Below are positions 23,456 through 33,507 of a stretch of DNA of 64,000 nucleotides, one piece after another (position 1 is the stretch's first letter; the number at the start of each line of letters is the position of its first letter). Below the pieces are notes generated by a model. That model saw only the letters and a list, made by a program, of their open reading frames with translations, did no database searches and was not told the DNA's origin. Both the position numbers and the translations under genes were made by a program. Location of the stretch: assembly GCA_016714785.1 (NCBI GenBank), contig JADKCC010000033.1:1-64000 (forward strand), read 5' to 3'. This DNA comes from Saprospiraceae bacterium (lineage in GTDB: Bacteria; Bacteroidota; Bacteroidia; Chitinophagales; Saprospiraceae).

Positions 23456-24664
23456 ATGATCGAAAATAATACATATCACGTTTCTGAATCAGGACATTAT
23501 GGTGAGTTTGGTGGGGCATATATACCTGAAATGCTGTATGCTAATGTGGAAGCATTGAGAGAAAAATATTTAGATATCATAGCAGAACCAAGTTTTCAGG
23601 CTGAATATAACACATTATTGCAAGATTATGTAGGTAGGCCATCCCCATTATATTTGGCCCATACACTCTCACAAAAGTACGGGGCTAATATTTATCTTAA
23701 GCGCGAAGATCTAAATCATACAGGCGCTCACAAGATTAACAATACTATAGGTCAAATATTATTGGCAAAAAGATTGGGGAAAAAACGTATTATAGCAGAA
23801 ACTGGCGCTGGTCAGCATGGTGTAGCAACTGCTACCGTTTGTGCCTTAATGAAATTGGAATGTATCGTTTATATGGGAGCAGTAGATATCGTAAGACAAG
23901 CCCCAAATGTGGCTAGGATGCAGATGCTTGGTGCAACGGTGATTCCTGCAGAGAGTGGTAGCAAAACACTTAAAGATGCCACCAACGAAGCCATAAGAGA
24001 TTGGATCAATAATGCGGAGACAACCCACTATATCATTGGGTCAGCCATAGGGCCACATCCTTATCCTGATATGGTCACCCGTTTTCAAGCTGTTATTAGT
24101 GAGGAAATCAAACGTCAATTATTGGATAAAACGGGTAAAGATCATCCCGATTATGTAGTGGCTTGTGTAGGTGGTGGAAGCAACGCAGCTGGCGCATTTT
24201 ACCACTTTTTGCATGATGAAAGAGTGAAACTTATTCTTGCCGAAGCCGCTGGCAAAGGTATTGATTCAGGTCATTCAGCAGCTACAAGTATTCTGGGTAC
24301 TAAAGGAATTATCCACGGATGTATGACCTTATTAATGCAGACGGATGATGGTCAGATTATTGAACCATATTCCCTGTCGGCTGGGTTAGATTATCCTGGT
24401 ATCGGGCCACTTCATGCCCATCTTATACAAAGTGAGAGAGCCACAGTGCATGCTGCAACAGATGATGAAGCGATGGCATCCGTCATCGAACTATCTAAAA
24501 GTGAAGGGATCATACCAGCATTGGAGACAGCTCATGCTTTAGCTATATTGGATAGATTAGATTTTAAAGCTACTGATAATGTAGTGATTTGCTTATCTGG
24601 TAGAGGCGATAAAGATTTGAATACTTATTTAAAATATATTGAAGAACATCAAATTACGCTTTAA
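23456..24664 (+). CDS. trpB: Tryptophan synthase beta chain
   Basis: This PLP enzyme condenses indole with serine to make tryptophan, in complex with TrpA. The 402 residues are full length. They show the PLP lysine in HTGAHKINN near residue 92, the phosphate-binding CVGGGSNAAG near 240, and a C-terminal LSGRGDKD. The N-terminal segment HYGEFGGAYIPEML is typical. trpA follows after 2 bp. The other trp genes are not in this window, so trpBA is split from any trpEGDCF cluster or those are elsewhere. Confidence 0.96.
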   Translation: MIENNTYHVSESGHYGEFGGAYIPEMLYANVEALREKYLDIIAEPSFQAEYNTLLQDYVGRPSPLYLAHTLSQKYGANIYLKREDLNHTGAHKINNTIGQILLAKRLGKKRIIAETGAGQHGVATATVCALMKLECIVYMGAVDIVRQAPNVARMQMLGATVIPAESGSKTLKDATNEAIRDWINNAETTHYIIGSAIGPHPYPDMVTRFQAVISEEIKRQLLDKTGKDHPDYVVACVGGGSNAAGAFYHFLHDERVKLILAEAAGKGIDSGHSAATSILGTKGIIHGCMTLLMQTDDGQIIEPYSLSAGLDYPGIGPLHAHLIQSERATVHAATDDEAMASVIELSKSEGIIPALETAHALAILDRLDFKATDNVVICLSGRGDKDLNTYLKYIEEHQITL

Positions 24665-24666
24665 TT

Positions 24667-25434
24667 ATGGCATCTATTCGTCAAACGATCATACAAAAAG
24701 GAGGAAATATATTAAATGTTTATTTTACAGCTGGATATCCTACTTTGGAAAGTACAGCAATCATTATCAAAACCTTGGCTAACAAAGGCGTAGATTTGAT
24801 AGAACTTGGGATGCCTTATTCTGATCCATTAGCAGATGGCCCCACGATACAGAAGAGTAGTGAAATAGCTTTACGAAATGGTCAAACCATAATAAATATA
24901 TTACAACAAGTTAAAAGTGTTAGACAATTTACATCAATACCTATCATTATGATGGGCTACTTTAATCAAATGTTGCAATATGGTGTTGAACGATTTCTAA
25001 GAGATGCACATGATGCTGGCATTCAAGGTCTAATAATACCTGACTTACCAATGGAGATTTATGAAAATGAATATTTCAATTTATTTAATAAATATAATAT
25101 AGAAATTAGTTTTTTAATAACACCGTTAACTACTAAAGAACGAGTATTGCAAGCAGATAGATTGAGTTCAGGATTTTTGTATGTAGTATCTCAGTCATCC
25201 ATAACAGGCAATAAAGGAAACATTTCGGCGGATCAAATATCCTATTTTGATAAAATAAAGGCTTTGAATTTGTCTAGTCCAACTTTAATTGGTTTCGGCA
25301 TACACGATAAAGAAACGAGAGCTATTGCCAATAAGTATAGTCATGGAGCAATAGTGGGTAGTGCTTTTATTAGAGTTTTGGAAGATAGCCATGATTTGGA
25401 GCATACGATAGAAAAGTTTGTAAGTGAATTGTAG
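24667..25434 (+). CDS. trpA: Tryptophan synthase alpha chain
   Basis: It cleaves indole-3-glycerol phosphate to indole, which is channelled to TrpB. The 255-residue TIM barrel carries the catalytic Glu and Asp in IELGMPYSDPLADGP near residues 45-58. The phosphate-binding loop GFGIHDKE and GAIVGSAF lie near the C-terminus. The start codon is 2 bp after the trpB stop, indicating translational coupling. A terminator follows at 25500. Confidence 0.95.
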   Translation: MASIRQTIIQKGGNILNVYFTAGYPTLESTAIIIKTLANKGVDLIELGMPYSDPLADGPTIQKSSEIALRNGQTIINILQQVKSVRQFTSIPIIMMGYFNQMLQYGVERFLRDAHDAGIQGLIIPDLPMEIYENEYFNLFNKYNIEISFLITPLTTKERVLQADRLSSGFLYVVSQSSITGNKGNISADQISYFDKIKALNLSSPTLIGFGIHDKETRAIANKYSHGAIVGSAFIRVLEDSHDLEHTIEKFVSEL

Positions 25435-25499
25435 TAGAATTAAGCATCATTTGTCTTATTCAGATGACTGAAAAATCCAGACATCTAGTAAAAAACAAA

Positions 25500-25534
25500 A
25501 GAGCCAAATCAGTTTAGATTGGGCTCTTTTTTTT
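25500..25534. terminator. Bidirectional terminator between trpA and thioredoxin-like gene
   Basis: A stem of AGAGCC(A)AATC with its complement (25500-25510 and 25517-25527) is followed by eight Ts on the plus strand and preceded by a run of A. It can therefore serve both convergent genes. Confidence 0.8.
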
Positions 25535-25553
25535 ATTAAAAAGGATTGGTTAA

Positions 25554-26984
25554 CTATTCTTTTTCCAATCTCTTTTTTTCTTCGAAAGATAAAATTTCAT
25601 TGAAGATCCTTTCCAATTCTTCACCTGGTATATCTTTGATGATGATTTCTTTTTTCTCATCAAGGATAAATATTTTTGGTGTGGACTTTATCTTGACCTT
25701 TATATTGTAGCGGCCATATTCATCGGCGGTATTGATAAAGTCTTCCATTCCTTTTTCCTTCACTGCTGGCCAGCAAGTAGGTGTTTTGTCTCCACCTTTA
25801 GTACAGATACCTAACATAGTCAATCCCTTTTCCTTGTTGTTGTTATAAAATTTAACTACATCAGGCATGATTTTTTTGCAATGTCCACAATCAGGTGCCC
25901 AAAATATCACTACGGTGTAAGGTGAGTTGATATCCCACAATCTCACAGGAGTACCATCTTCTTTATAAGTAGTAATGTCGGGCATTTTTTTACCAATTAA
26001 TATAGGTCTAAGATCATCTGCATTATCACTCATTTTTTTAAGATTGTCTTCATTAATCCAAGACGCTTTCCCTTTTTTATAATAAGCATCTATGAGGTGC
26101 ACATACAAGGCGTCATAACCAACCATCTTCATGCTAGCATATTTATTGAGCAAATCTGCTAAATAATATCTGTATGCTTCTGGATTGTTTTCTAATTTTT
26201 TAAGAATGAAGTCAACCGTTTTGATGAGAGAGTCGGGTTGTTGGTTAGATACTTTATTGAGGTAGTAATCTATTTTGGGATGAATGAATGGTGTCCTAAT
26301 GAGCGCAGGATGATCCATATTGATATTGTCAAAGTAATGTTCTTTGTAATAAAAATATCTTTTAATTTTCACGGAATCTTCTGGCCCTTCAAACTCAGGT
26401 ACATCAATGTCAATATTGGCTTTGATGAGCATTGCCGTTAAGGTGGTTGGGTTTTTTGTGATGAAATCTGTCTGATATTTTTTTACATCTTTGTCCAGTT
26501 TGTCTAAGGCATCTTGCGTTTCTTTATCCGTAGTATTATTGGCTTTGGCTCTTTCAGTTCTTGCTCTTAATGTATCAGCTAATATTCTTTTGTCTCGCAA
26601 AAAGGCCATGTAATCATAGAAAAAATCATTTTCAGCACTACCTTTGAATTTAATATCGTTCAGATCTTTGGCATTGCATTGTAGAGATATTTTATTTTCG
26701 GTATCGTTTATCATAAACTGGATGAAGGTATTTTCTGGCTTCATCAGGATGAGATACATACCTTCTGCAGGTCGTTCAGTTTCAGTCCACACAAATTTGC
26801 CTTTCCCTTTTGCAAAAAGTGTGTCTTTAACTATTTGTTTTTCACCAAAATAATTACCTACTATCAGGGTGTCATTGTCATAATTTTTGACATCAAAATT
26901 AACAGTGATGGCTTGCGCTTCACTTTCGAAATGAACGCTGAGCATTGTTATTAAAATAATAGAAAACGAAAATAAATTCTTCAT
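25554..26984 (-). CDS. TlpA/thioredoxin-like lipoprotein-type protein with DUF4369 and DUF5106-like domains
   Basis: This exported 476-residue protein has a signal peptide (SIILITMLSVHFESEAQA), an N-terminal beta-rich DUF4369-like domain (residues 25-140), a helical DUF5106-like middle (150-320) and a C-terminal thioredoxin fold. The active-site CxxC is in WAPDCGHCKK near residue 370. It probably acts as a periplasmic thiol-disulfide protein. A paralogue lies directly downstream of its promoter side (27136-28569). The two are about 99% identical in DNA over 26026-26918 but differ clearly outside it, a sign of gene conversion or very recent partial duplication. Confidence 0.85.
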   Translation of the reverse strand: MKNLFSFSIILITMLSVHFESEAQAITVNFDVKNYDNDTLIVGNYFGEKQIVKDTLFAKGKGKFVWTETERPAEGMYLILMKPENTFIQFMINDTENKISLQCNAKDLNDIKFKGSAENDFFYDYMAFLRDKRILADTLRARTERAKANNTTDKETQDALDKLDKDVKKYQTDFITKNPTTLTAMLIKANIDIDVPEFEGPEDSVKIKRYFYYKEHYFDNINMDHPALIRTPFIHPKIDYYLNKVSNQQPDSLIKTVDFILKKLENNPEAYRYYLADLLNKYASMKMVGYDALYVHLIDAYYKKGKASWINEDNLKKMSDNADDLRPILIGKKMPDITTYKEDGTPVRLWDINSPYTVVIFWAPDCGHCKKIMPDVVKFYNNNKEKGLTMLGICTKGGDKTPTCWPAVKEKGMEDFINTADEYGRYNIKVKIKSTPKIFILDEKKEIIIKDIPGEELERIFNEILSFEEKKRLEKE

Positions 26985-27135
26985 GGAAGTATTTTATATG
27001 ATATTTTAATAATATAAGAATATTAATGGCAAAATAACGAAATATATGTCTGAAAAGGTTCTATTTAAGGTTTGATTAATACTTTTTTAACAATAATGTT
27101 TATCTTATTGATCAAAAGTCAAAAGCAGAATTTAG

Positions 27136-28569
27136 CTAATCATACTTCTTAGCTTCTTTTTCTTTAAGTATTTGCTCATAGATATTTTCTAGATTTTCTC
27201 CACTAAAATCTTTGATCAATATTTTTTTATCACTATCTAAGATAAATAGTTTAGGGAATTTACTGATTCTTGCTTTTTGATTGTAGCGACCATATTCGTC
27301 TCCTGTATTGATCAAACCTTCCATCCCTTTTTCTTTGATATAAGGCCAACACGTAGCTAATTTGTCTCCAGCCTTATTGCAAACGGTTAAGATTTTAATG
27401 TTGTGATGAGCGTATTTTTTTTGAAAATCAACCACAAAAGGAGTAGCTTTTTTGCAATTACCGCATGTGGGATCCCAGAAAAATACGATGGTATATTCTG
27501 CTTCGATATGGTAAAGTTTTACGGGTTTACCATTTTCTAGATAAGTAGTGATATCAGGCATTTTTTTTCCATTTAGTAATGGTCTAAATTCATCTGCTTG
27601 CTCACTCATTTTTTTAAGATTGTCTTCATTAATCCAAGACGCTTTCCCTTTTTTATAATAAGCATCTATGAGGTGCACATACAATGCGTCATAACCAACC
27701 ATCTTCATGCTAGCATATTTATTGAGCAAATCTGCCAAATAATATCTGTATGCTTCTGGATTGTTTTCTAATTTTTTAAGAATGAAGTCAACCGTTTTGA
27801 TGAGAGAGTCGGGTTGTTGGTTAGATACTTTATTGAGGTAGTAATCTATTTTGGGATGAATGAATGGTGTCCTAATGAGCGCAGGATGATCCATATTGAT
27901 ATTGTCAAAGTAATGTTCTTTGTAATAAAAATATCTTTTAATTTTCACGGAATCTTCGCCCTTCAAACTCAGGTACATCAATGTCAATATTGGCTTTGAT
28001 GAGCATTGCCGTTAAGGTAGTTGGGTTTTTGTGATGAAATCTGTCTGATATTTTTTTACATCTTTGTCCAGTTTGTCTAAGGCATCTTGCGTTTCTTTAT
28101 CCGTAGTATTATTGGCTTTGGCTCTTTCGGTTCTTGCTCTTAATGTATCAGCTAATATTCTTTGTCTCGCAAAAGGCCATGTAATCATAGAAAAATCATT
28201 TTCAGCACTACCTTTGAATTTAATATCGTTCAGATCTTTGGCATTGCATTGTAGAGATATTTTATTTTCGGTATCGTTTATCATAAACTGGATGAAGGTA
28301 TTTTCCGGCTTCATCAGGATGAGATACATACCTTCTGCAGGTCGTTCAGTTTCAGTCCACACAAATTGGCCTTTCCCTCTTGCAAAAAGTGTGTCTTTAA
28401 CTATTTGTTTTTCACCAAAATAATTACCTACTATCAGGGTGTCATTGTCATAATTTTTGACATCAAAATTAACAGTGATGGCTTGCGCATTGACCAAATT
28501 TAAACAAAATGTTGTAATTAAAAGAATGGCATAAAAAAGCTTCATGCTGCGAATTAATTTATTTTTCAT
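27136..28569 (-). pseudogene. Second TlpA/thioredoxin-like paralogue, broken by indels
   Basis: It has the same architecture as the gene at 25554. A different signal peptide (LFYAILLITTFCLNLVNAQA) and a diverged thioredoxin domain (WDPTCGNCKK) flank a middle tract (27602-28488) almost identical to the paralogue. Within 27958-28190 five deletions totalling 6 bases occur relative to the paralogue. Four are single bases in homopolymers and one removes two bases. The first three together restore frame after a short altered stretch (DFSMITWPFARQ). The next shifts frame into a stop at about 28012, and the last restores it before 27987. The product is therefore truncated unless these are sequence errors. 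Confidence 0.65.
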
Positions 28570-28619
28570 TATTAATAATTATTCAAATACTAACAATTGA
28601 GTTAAATAGTAGTAAATAA

Positions 28620-29552
28620 TCAATTGCGTCTTCCTGCCAATAAATACAGCACAGCCATGCGGATGGCAACTCCGTTTTCTACTTGGTCCAAGATTATTGA
28701 TTGGTGTGAATCAGCGACGTCACTGGTCAATTCGACGCCACGATTGATGGGACCTGGATGCATAATGACAATATCTTTATTAATGCTTTCCAATAGTTGT
28801 TTATTGATTCCAAAATAAATAGCATATTCTCGAAGGGAAGGAATGTATTTTATATCTTGCCTTTCCAGTTGAATACGCAATACATTGGCAACATCGCACC
28901 ATTCTAGCGCTTTTTTAATATTATGCTCTACTTCCACACCCAAGCTTTTGATATGTTTTGGTATCAATGTGGCAGGCCCACAAACCATCACATTAGCACC
29001 TAATTTTTTTAAGCAAAATATATTGCTAAGCGCCACACGACTATGGAGTATGTCACCAACTATGACAATATTCTTACCTACCAAACTTCCTATTTTTTCT
29101 TGAATTGAAAAAGCATCTAAAAGTGCCTGTGTAGGATGTTCGTGCGTTCCATCTCCAGCATTGATGATATTAGCATCTATATGTTTGGAAAGAAAGTGGT
29201 GTGCACCTGGTGCAGGATGTCGCATGACAACCATATCAACCTTCATGGCCAAAATATTATTAACAGTATCTAAGAGTGTTTCGCCTTTACTAACGGAAGA
29301 AGACGATGCAGCAAAGTTGACAACATCGGCTGAAAGACGGCGCTCTGCAAGCTCAAATGATATTCGGGTACGAGTAGAATTTTCAAAAAACACATTAGCC
29401 ACCGTAACATCTCTTAGTGATGGTACTTTTTTTATGGGCCTATTGATGACATCTTTAAACTCAATGGCAGTTTTGAATATCAGCTCAATATCTTCTTTGG
29501 TAATGTATTTGATGCCTAGAAGATGTTTGGTGCTGAGTTGCGACTGAGACAT
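28620..29552 (-). CDS. pyrB: Aspartate carbamoyltransferase catalytic chain
   Basis: It catalyses the committed step of pyrimidine synthesis, carbamoyl phosphate plus aspartate to carbamoyl aspartate. The 310 residues carry FFENSTRTRISFELA (carbamoyl-phosphate site) near residue 55, MRHPAPGAHHFL, GDGTHEHPTQALLD near 132-146, and the aspartate-binding IMHPGPINRG near 265. It lies 22 bp downstream of pyrR and is probably co-transcribed with it. No pyrI regulatory subunit gene is present here. Confidence 0.95.
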   Translation of the reverse strand: MSQSQLSTKHLLGIKYITKEDIELIFKTAIEFKDVINRPIKKVPSLRDVTVANVFFENSTRTRISFELAERRLSADVVNFAASSSSVSKGETLLDTVNNILAMKVDMVVMRHPAPGAHHFLSKHIDANIINAGDGTHEHPTQALLDAFSIQEKIGSLVGKNIVIVGDILHSRVALSNIFCLKKLGANVMVCGPATLIPKHIKSLGVEVEHNIKKALEWCDVANVLRIQLERQDIKYIPSLREYAIYFGINKQLLESINKDIVIMHPGPINRGVELTSDVADSHQSIILDQVENGVAIRMAVLYLLAGRRN

Positions 29553-29574
29553 ATATGGTGGGTTTACTTTACTA

Positions 29575-30126
29575 TTAATCTACTTTACCTGCGAATAACA
29601 ATACTTGATCTTCTCCATGTTTTTGTTTCCAGTTTACTTTCACGTAGGCATCATCTAGTGCATCGACCGCAATACCGTGATAGTCTGCTTTGATAGGAAA
29701 ATGTCTGTTGAATCTTCTATCCACCATACAAAGCATCTCTATTTTACGAGGTCTTCCGAAATCTTGCAAAGCTGCCATGGCTGCATGAACTGTACGACCA
29801 GTATAAAGCACATCATCTACTAGTATTACATCTTTGTTTTCTACTAGGAAATCTATGTGAGTAGCAGAAGCCCTAATGGGTACATCTCTGCGTCGGAAAT
29901 CATCTCTATAAAATGTAATATCAAGAACACCATAATGGAAAGGTTGCCCTTTTAACATTTTGGTGAGTTCATCTGTGAGCCTCTCTGCCAAAAACACTCC
30001 ACGTTCTTGAATACCGATAAGGCATAGATTTTCTAAATCAATATGATTTTCAAGGATCTGATGACAGAGTCGCATAAGGGTGAGCTGAAATCGCTCTTGA
30101 GATACTATGATTTTTCCTTGATCCAT
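29575..30126 (-). CDS. pyrR: PyrR-type uracil phosphoribosyltransferase / pyr regulator
   Basis: PyrR senses UMP and in many bacteria binds mRNA to attenuate pyr genes; it also has weak uracil phosphoribosyltransferase activity. The 183 residues show the PRPP-binding loop VILVDDVLYTGRTVHAA near 100-116, IGIQERGVFLAERL near 38-51 and DITFYRDD near 71. A -7 element ends 9 bp before the start codon, so the mRNA has almost no leader. No upstream attenuator is possible for pyrR itself. It heads a pyrR-pyrB operon. Confidence 0.92.
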   Translation of the reverse strand: MDQGKIIVSQERFQLTLMRLCHQILENHIDLENLCLIGIQERGVFLAERLTDELTKMLKGQPFHYGVLDITFYRDDFRRRDVPIRASATHIDFLVENKDVILVDDVLYTGRTVHAAMAALQDFGRPRKIEMLCMVDRRFNRHFPIKADYHGIAVDALDDAYVKVNWKQKHGEDQVLLFAGKVD

Positions 30127-30134
30127 TTGAGTGA

Positions 30135-30142
30135 CAAAGGTA
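30135..30142 (-). promoter_or_regulatory. -7 element of pyrR-pyrB
   Basis: On the minus strand TACCTTTG matches the TAnnTTTG consensus. It ends 9 bp upstream of the pyrR ATG, implying a leaderless or nearly leaderless transcript. Confidence 0.55.
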
Positions 30143-30375
30143 AAAATAAATTACAAATGTCGAACTGTGTAAGGTTATTAATTTAGCAAAGATTGTGAGA
30201 TGATGTTTGTCGGAAACATTTGATGGGCAATAGGATTGTTTTGAAATATTTTTGGTACCTAAAATGAACTATTTACCTTTAGCTTGTGTTTTAAATACCG
30301 TATAAAGATACGAGTGTAAATGTGTTAGTGGTTTTTTGGTAATTTTCATTTACCAATCTACCTTTAAAAGTAACT

Positions 30376-30432
30376 GTTCAGCTATAACCCCAAAGGGGTA
30401 GAATATTAATAACTGCGGATATATATCCGCGG
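30376..30432. repeat. Intergenic palindromes upstream of ssrA
   Basis: The stretch contains CCCCAAAGGGG and the perfect 16-bp palindrome GCGGATATATATCCGC (30415-30430). Such short intergenic palindromes resemble dispersed Bacteroidota repeats. The rest of 30143-30552 contains no gene that I recognise. Confidence 0.4.
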
Positions 30433-30527
30433 TAAAAATGGAAACCAACTTATTTTGGCGCTATTTTTGCCTATAAGTTGCAAAAATCGTGACAAAATTG
30501 TAGTGAAATAGTAAACACCTGAATAGT

Positions 30528-30535
30528 TATCTTTA
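30528..30535 (+). promoter_or_regulatory. Probable -7 element of ssrA
   Basis: TATCTTTA differs from TAnnTTTG at the last base. It lies 17 bp before the mature tmRNA 5' end, leaving room for a short precursor leader removed by RNase P. Confidence 0.4.
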
Positions 30536-30552
30536 AAATTTATATTATTATT

Positions 30553-30924
30553 GGGGATGACTGGTATCGACAGGAAAGATCACCGGTTTGTAAGCATGTC
30601 GGAGCACGATTGTTCACTCCGTTATCAAATGATGATCAAAACACAAATGGCGATAATAACTTCGCATTAGCTGCGTAATCTAGGATTACAACGCTTTTAG
30701 TGCCGCCCGGATGACGTCCGATATATGCCGGTAGCCGCACTTCAACAGACCCGCGGACTAGGTGAGTGAGATGCTTCGATCACGATCCGAAAACACAGAA
30801 GATAAGATGATGGCGTCGTGGGCTTCTGTACCTGCCTGATTACGAAAACCCGAACAGGAGATAAGCATGTAGAAAGCATTCAGTTGCTTTGTCTGGACCA
30901 GGGTTCGAATCCCTGCATCTCCAC
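30553..30924 (+). ncRNA. ssrA: Transfer-messenger RNA (tmRNA)
   Basis: The 5' end GGGGATGACTGGTATCGAC and the 3' part with GGTTCGAATCCC and CATCTCC form the tRNA-like acceptor and T-arm; the acceptor stem pairs over seven positions. The tag reading frame is GGC GAT AAT AAC TTC GCA TTA GCT GCG TAA (30649-30678), giving GDNNFALAA. This fits Bacteroidota tags, which end in ALAA. The 3' CCA is not fully encoded. tmRNA with SmpB rescues stalled ribosomes. Confidence 0.97.
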
Positions 30925-30929
30925 AAAAC

Positions 30930-30967
30930 AAAAAAGCCTTTGCAATATCTTTTGCAAAGGCTTTTTT
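30930..30967. terminator. Bidirectional terminator after ssrA
   Basis: The 16-bp stem AAAAAAGCCTTTGCAA (30930-30945) pairs with 30952-30967. Its A- and T-runs let it serve both ssrA and the convergent gene at 30985. Confidence 0.85.
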
Positions 30968-30984
30968 GTTTTATTTATTCACAA

Positions 30985-33507
30985 TCAATGTTTTATGAAT
31001 TTTTTATTGATCTTATATTGATTGATTTCTAATCCAATGATATACATACCACTCGGCAAGACTGAAATATCTATTTGGTTTTCAAATAGATCAGATGTTT
31101 GGGTGGAATAAAGCTTGCCTTGCATATCAAAGATCATTAAGCGTTTTTGGATACCCAATCCTTGGGTATTTACTTTTAATACATCATTAGATACACTCAT
31201 GGTTACCTGCTCAGCTAATTCGTCGGCTGTGCCAGAAGTACACACGATACCAGGTACACTAAATACCATTTTGCAAGCTTCATTTTCTATGTCCCAAATG
31301 ACGATTTCATGGGCGATTTTTTCTTCTAGACCTACTATGGTAATTGGCAATTGGTTAAAATTATAAGTTCCTTTGACTGCACCGTTTACTTTTACCCTAA
31401 ATTTGGGTGTCGTACCACTATGGGTAAAATCAAGGACTAGATTATACGTTTTGTCTGTGCATTCTGAAAAGGTCAAGAGTGGATTTTTAATCGAACATTC
31501 TTCCTTTTCGCAGCAAACCTTCTCCGTAAAAGCGAAATCTGCCCTACAAGCTTCAAACTGTCTATCGTAGATCAAAAACTTGTATAAAGTACTACAATCT
31601 CCCTTCAATGGGCCGATTTCATATACTTCTTTGCCATAAGCCAATGAATCATAAAATACACCATTTACTTTGACCACAAAACCTTGGTTGCCAGTATTGT
31701 TGGACTTGAACTTTATGATGGCAAAAAATTCGCCATTGTCATTACATTCACTTGCTTTTACCTGAAAATCTGTTATGCTACAGTCTCCTTGATCACAACA
31801 TACTTTTTCTGTGAAGGTATAATCTTCGCCACAATCAGGAAATTGATAATCATATACCAAAAATTTGTACAAAGTACTACAATCGCCTTTCAACGGGCCA
31901 ATTTCATAAACATTTAAACCATAAGGCAACGTATCAAATAATACGCCATTGACTTTTACTGCAAAATTTTGATTACCTGTATTTTGATATTTAAATTTAA
32001 TTTTGGCATAAAATTCACCTTTATCGTTGCAATCAGATGCAGTTACCACTAAATCATAGATTTTACAATCATTATTTAACTTACATTTGAAAGTATAATC
32101 TTTGATCAAATTACAAGCTTCGTTTTCTTTATCCCATATTTTGAAACTAACAATTGCTTTATCAAAATTGATATGGGTGATTTTGAGTGGTAAATCTGAA
32201 TATTGGTACATACCTACGAAACTGTTATTGATTCGCAGTGAAAATTGGTCCGATAATGTGTTTTGATAGTCAAAGTCAATCTCATACGCAGTCAATTTGT
32301 CCCCATCACATATTTCAGAAATGGTAAGATTGGAAAGTGCACACTGGGCATTACAGCATACGCTATCCTTTAGACCAATAGCGTTCAAACATCCTTCTAT
32401 CTCAATGTCTTTAACCACAAACTCATAGATTGTTTTGCAATCACCTTTAAGTGGACCGACTTTGTAATTGTTTTCACCATATTCGAAATTGCCATAATTT
32501 TGTCCATTGCCACGAATATTGAAACCAGCAATACTGGTATTTTTTTCTTTGAATGAAATATTGGCATAAAAATTTCCACTTTCATCACATGCTGATATGT
32601 CAGCGTTTATATCTGTGATATTACAAGGGAAATTACAATTTTTCACAAACCCAAGCTGATAGGATGCAAAGCAAAATGCATCATTTCGATCAACGAATAG
32701 AAATTCATAGTCTATAGTGTTTGAAAACTTCAACCCACGAATAGTGATGGGTAAATCTTTATATGCAAAAACACCATAGTTGTTAGTATTGCCACCTACC
32801 TGAAAGCTATCTGCTGTCAAATGATGTTTGAAGTTTATCTTTAGTGAAAAAGTGCTGTCTTGTTCATTACAATTGATGACTTGACTTTTTATTTTATAGA
32901 TACTACAGATACATGGATTCGCAATTTTTATAGTGTCACAACAGGTAGGATTATCATTGGCACACACTACTATTTGATTGAATGCTTCGCTGTTACTATT
33001 TTCAAGGTTTGGAATCGAGATAGGAAGTGCAGCATACTTATAATACCCAAAGAACTGTCCGTTGTTATATACATCAAAACCTACACCGCTAGCATTATGA
33101 TCTATATCAAAGCCTAAACTATAAAAAGAGCCATCACAATTGCCAACTTTTACATCTTTTATTGTAATACTGCAATTATTATCACAACATTTTTTGCCTA
33201 GATTTTTGAAAGCAGTACAATTACTATTTTCAAAGTCGCGCACTATAAATTCAAAGTTGGTAGTGCAATCTGCTTTGAGCGGCCCAATTTGAATAGGTAG
33301 GGAATCGTAAGCAAACGTTCCATAATTTTTACCATTTCCTTGTACTTTAAATTGTGGTGATGGCGTGCCTGAATGATTGAAATTAATGTTGACATAAAAA
33401 TCACCATTGACATTACATTCAGTTGGAGTTACGATCATTTCATTTATTACACATTGTCCATTGCTATATGTGATAATGAATAAAAAAGTAATTAAAATTT
33501 AATACAT
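30985..33507 (-). CDS. Secreted repeat protein with T9SS type A sorting domain; stop at codon 3
   Basis: About eight repeats of about 95 residues each hold a Cys-rich start (CNxxGxFYxxIxF), VKVNGxxxxxxxYG, YxIGPLKGDCxTxYxFxVxD and CCxxxCSI. They are followed by a C-terminal T9SS type A domain (VLKVNTQGLGIQKRLMIFD, LPSGMYIIGLEIN, KKFIKH) that targets it to the cell surface. From 33438 downward the frame is open. A signal peptide (ILITFLFIITYSNGQC) lies just upstream in the same frame, but the apparent start reads ATG TAT TAA (33507-33499), a stop at codon 3. Either a mutation or sequence error has hit the start, or a rare non-ATG codon is used. Confidence 0.7.

Noticed and set aside
25125..25145. 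A near match to the repeated operator (CTACTAAAGAACGA)
   Set aside because: It lies within trpA coding sequence, is not palindromic and has no -7 element at the right distance.
30253..30282. Another operator-like sequence (GGTACCTAAAATGAACTATT)
   Set aside because: It has insertions relative to the 16-mer and the wrong spacing to TACCTTTA.
30818..31021. Open frame inside and beyond the tmRNA
   Set aside because: It overlaps ssrA and its terminator.
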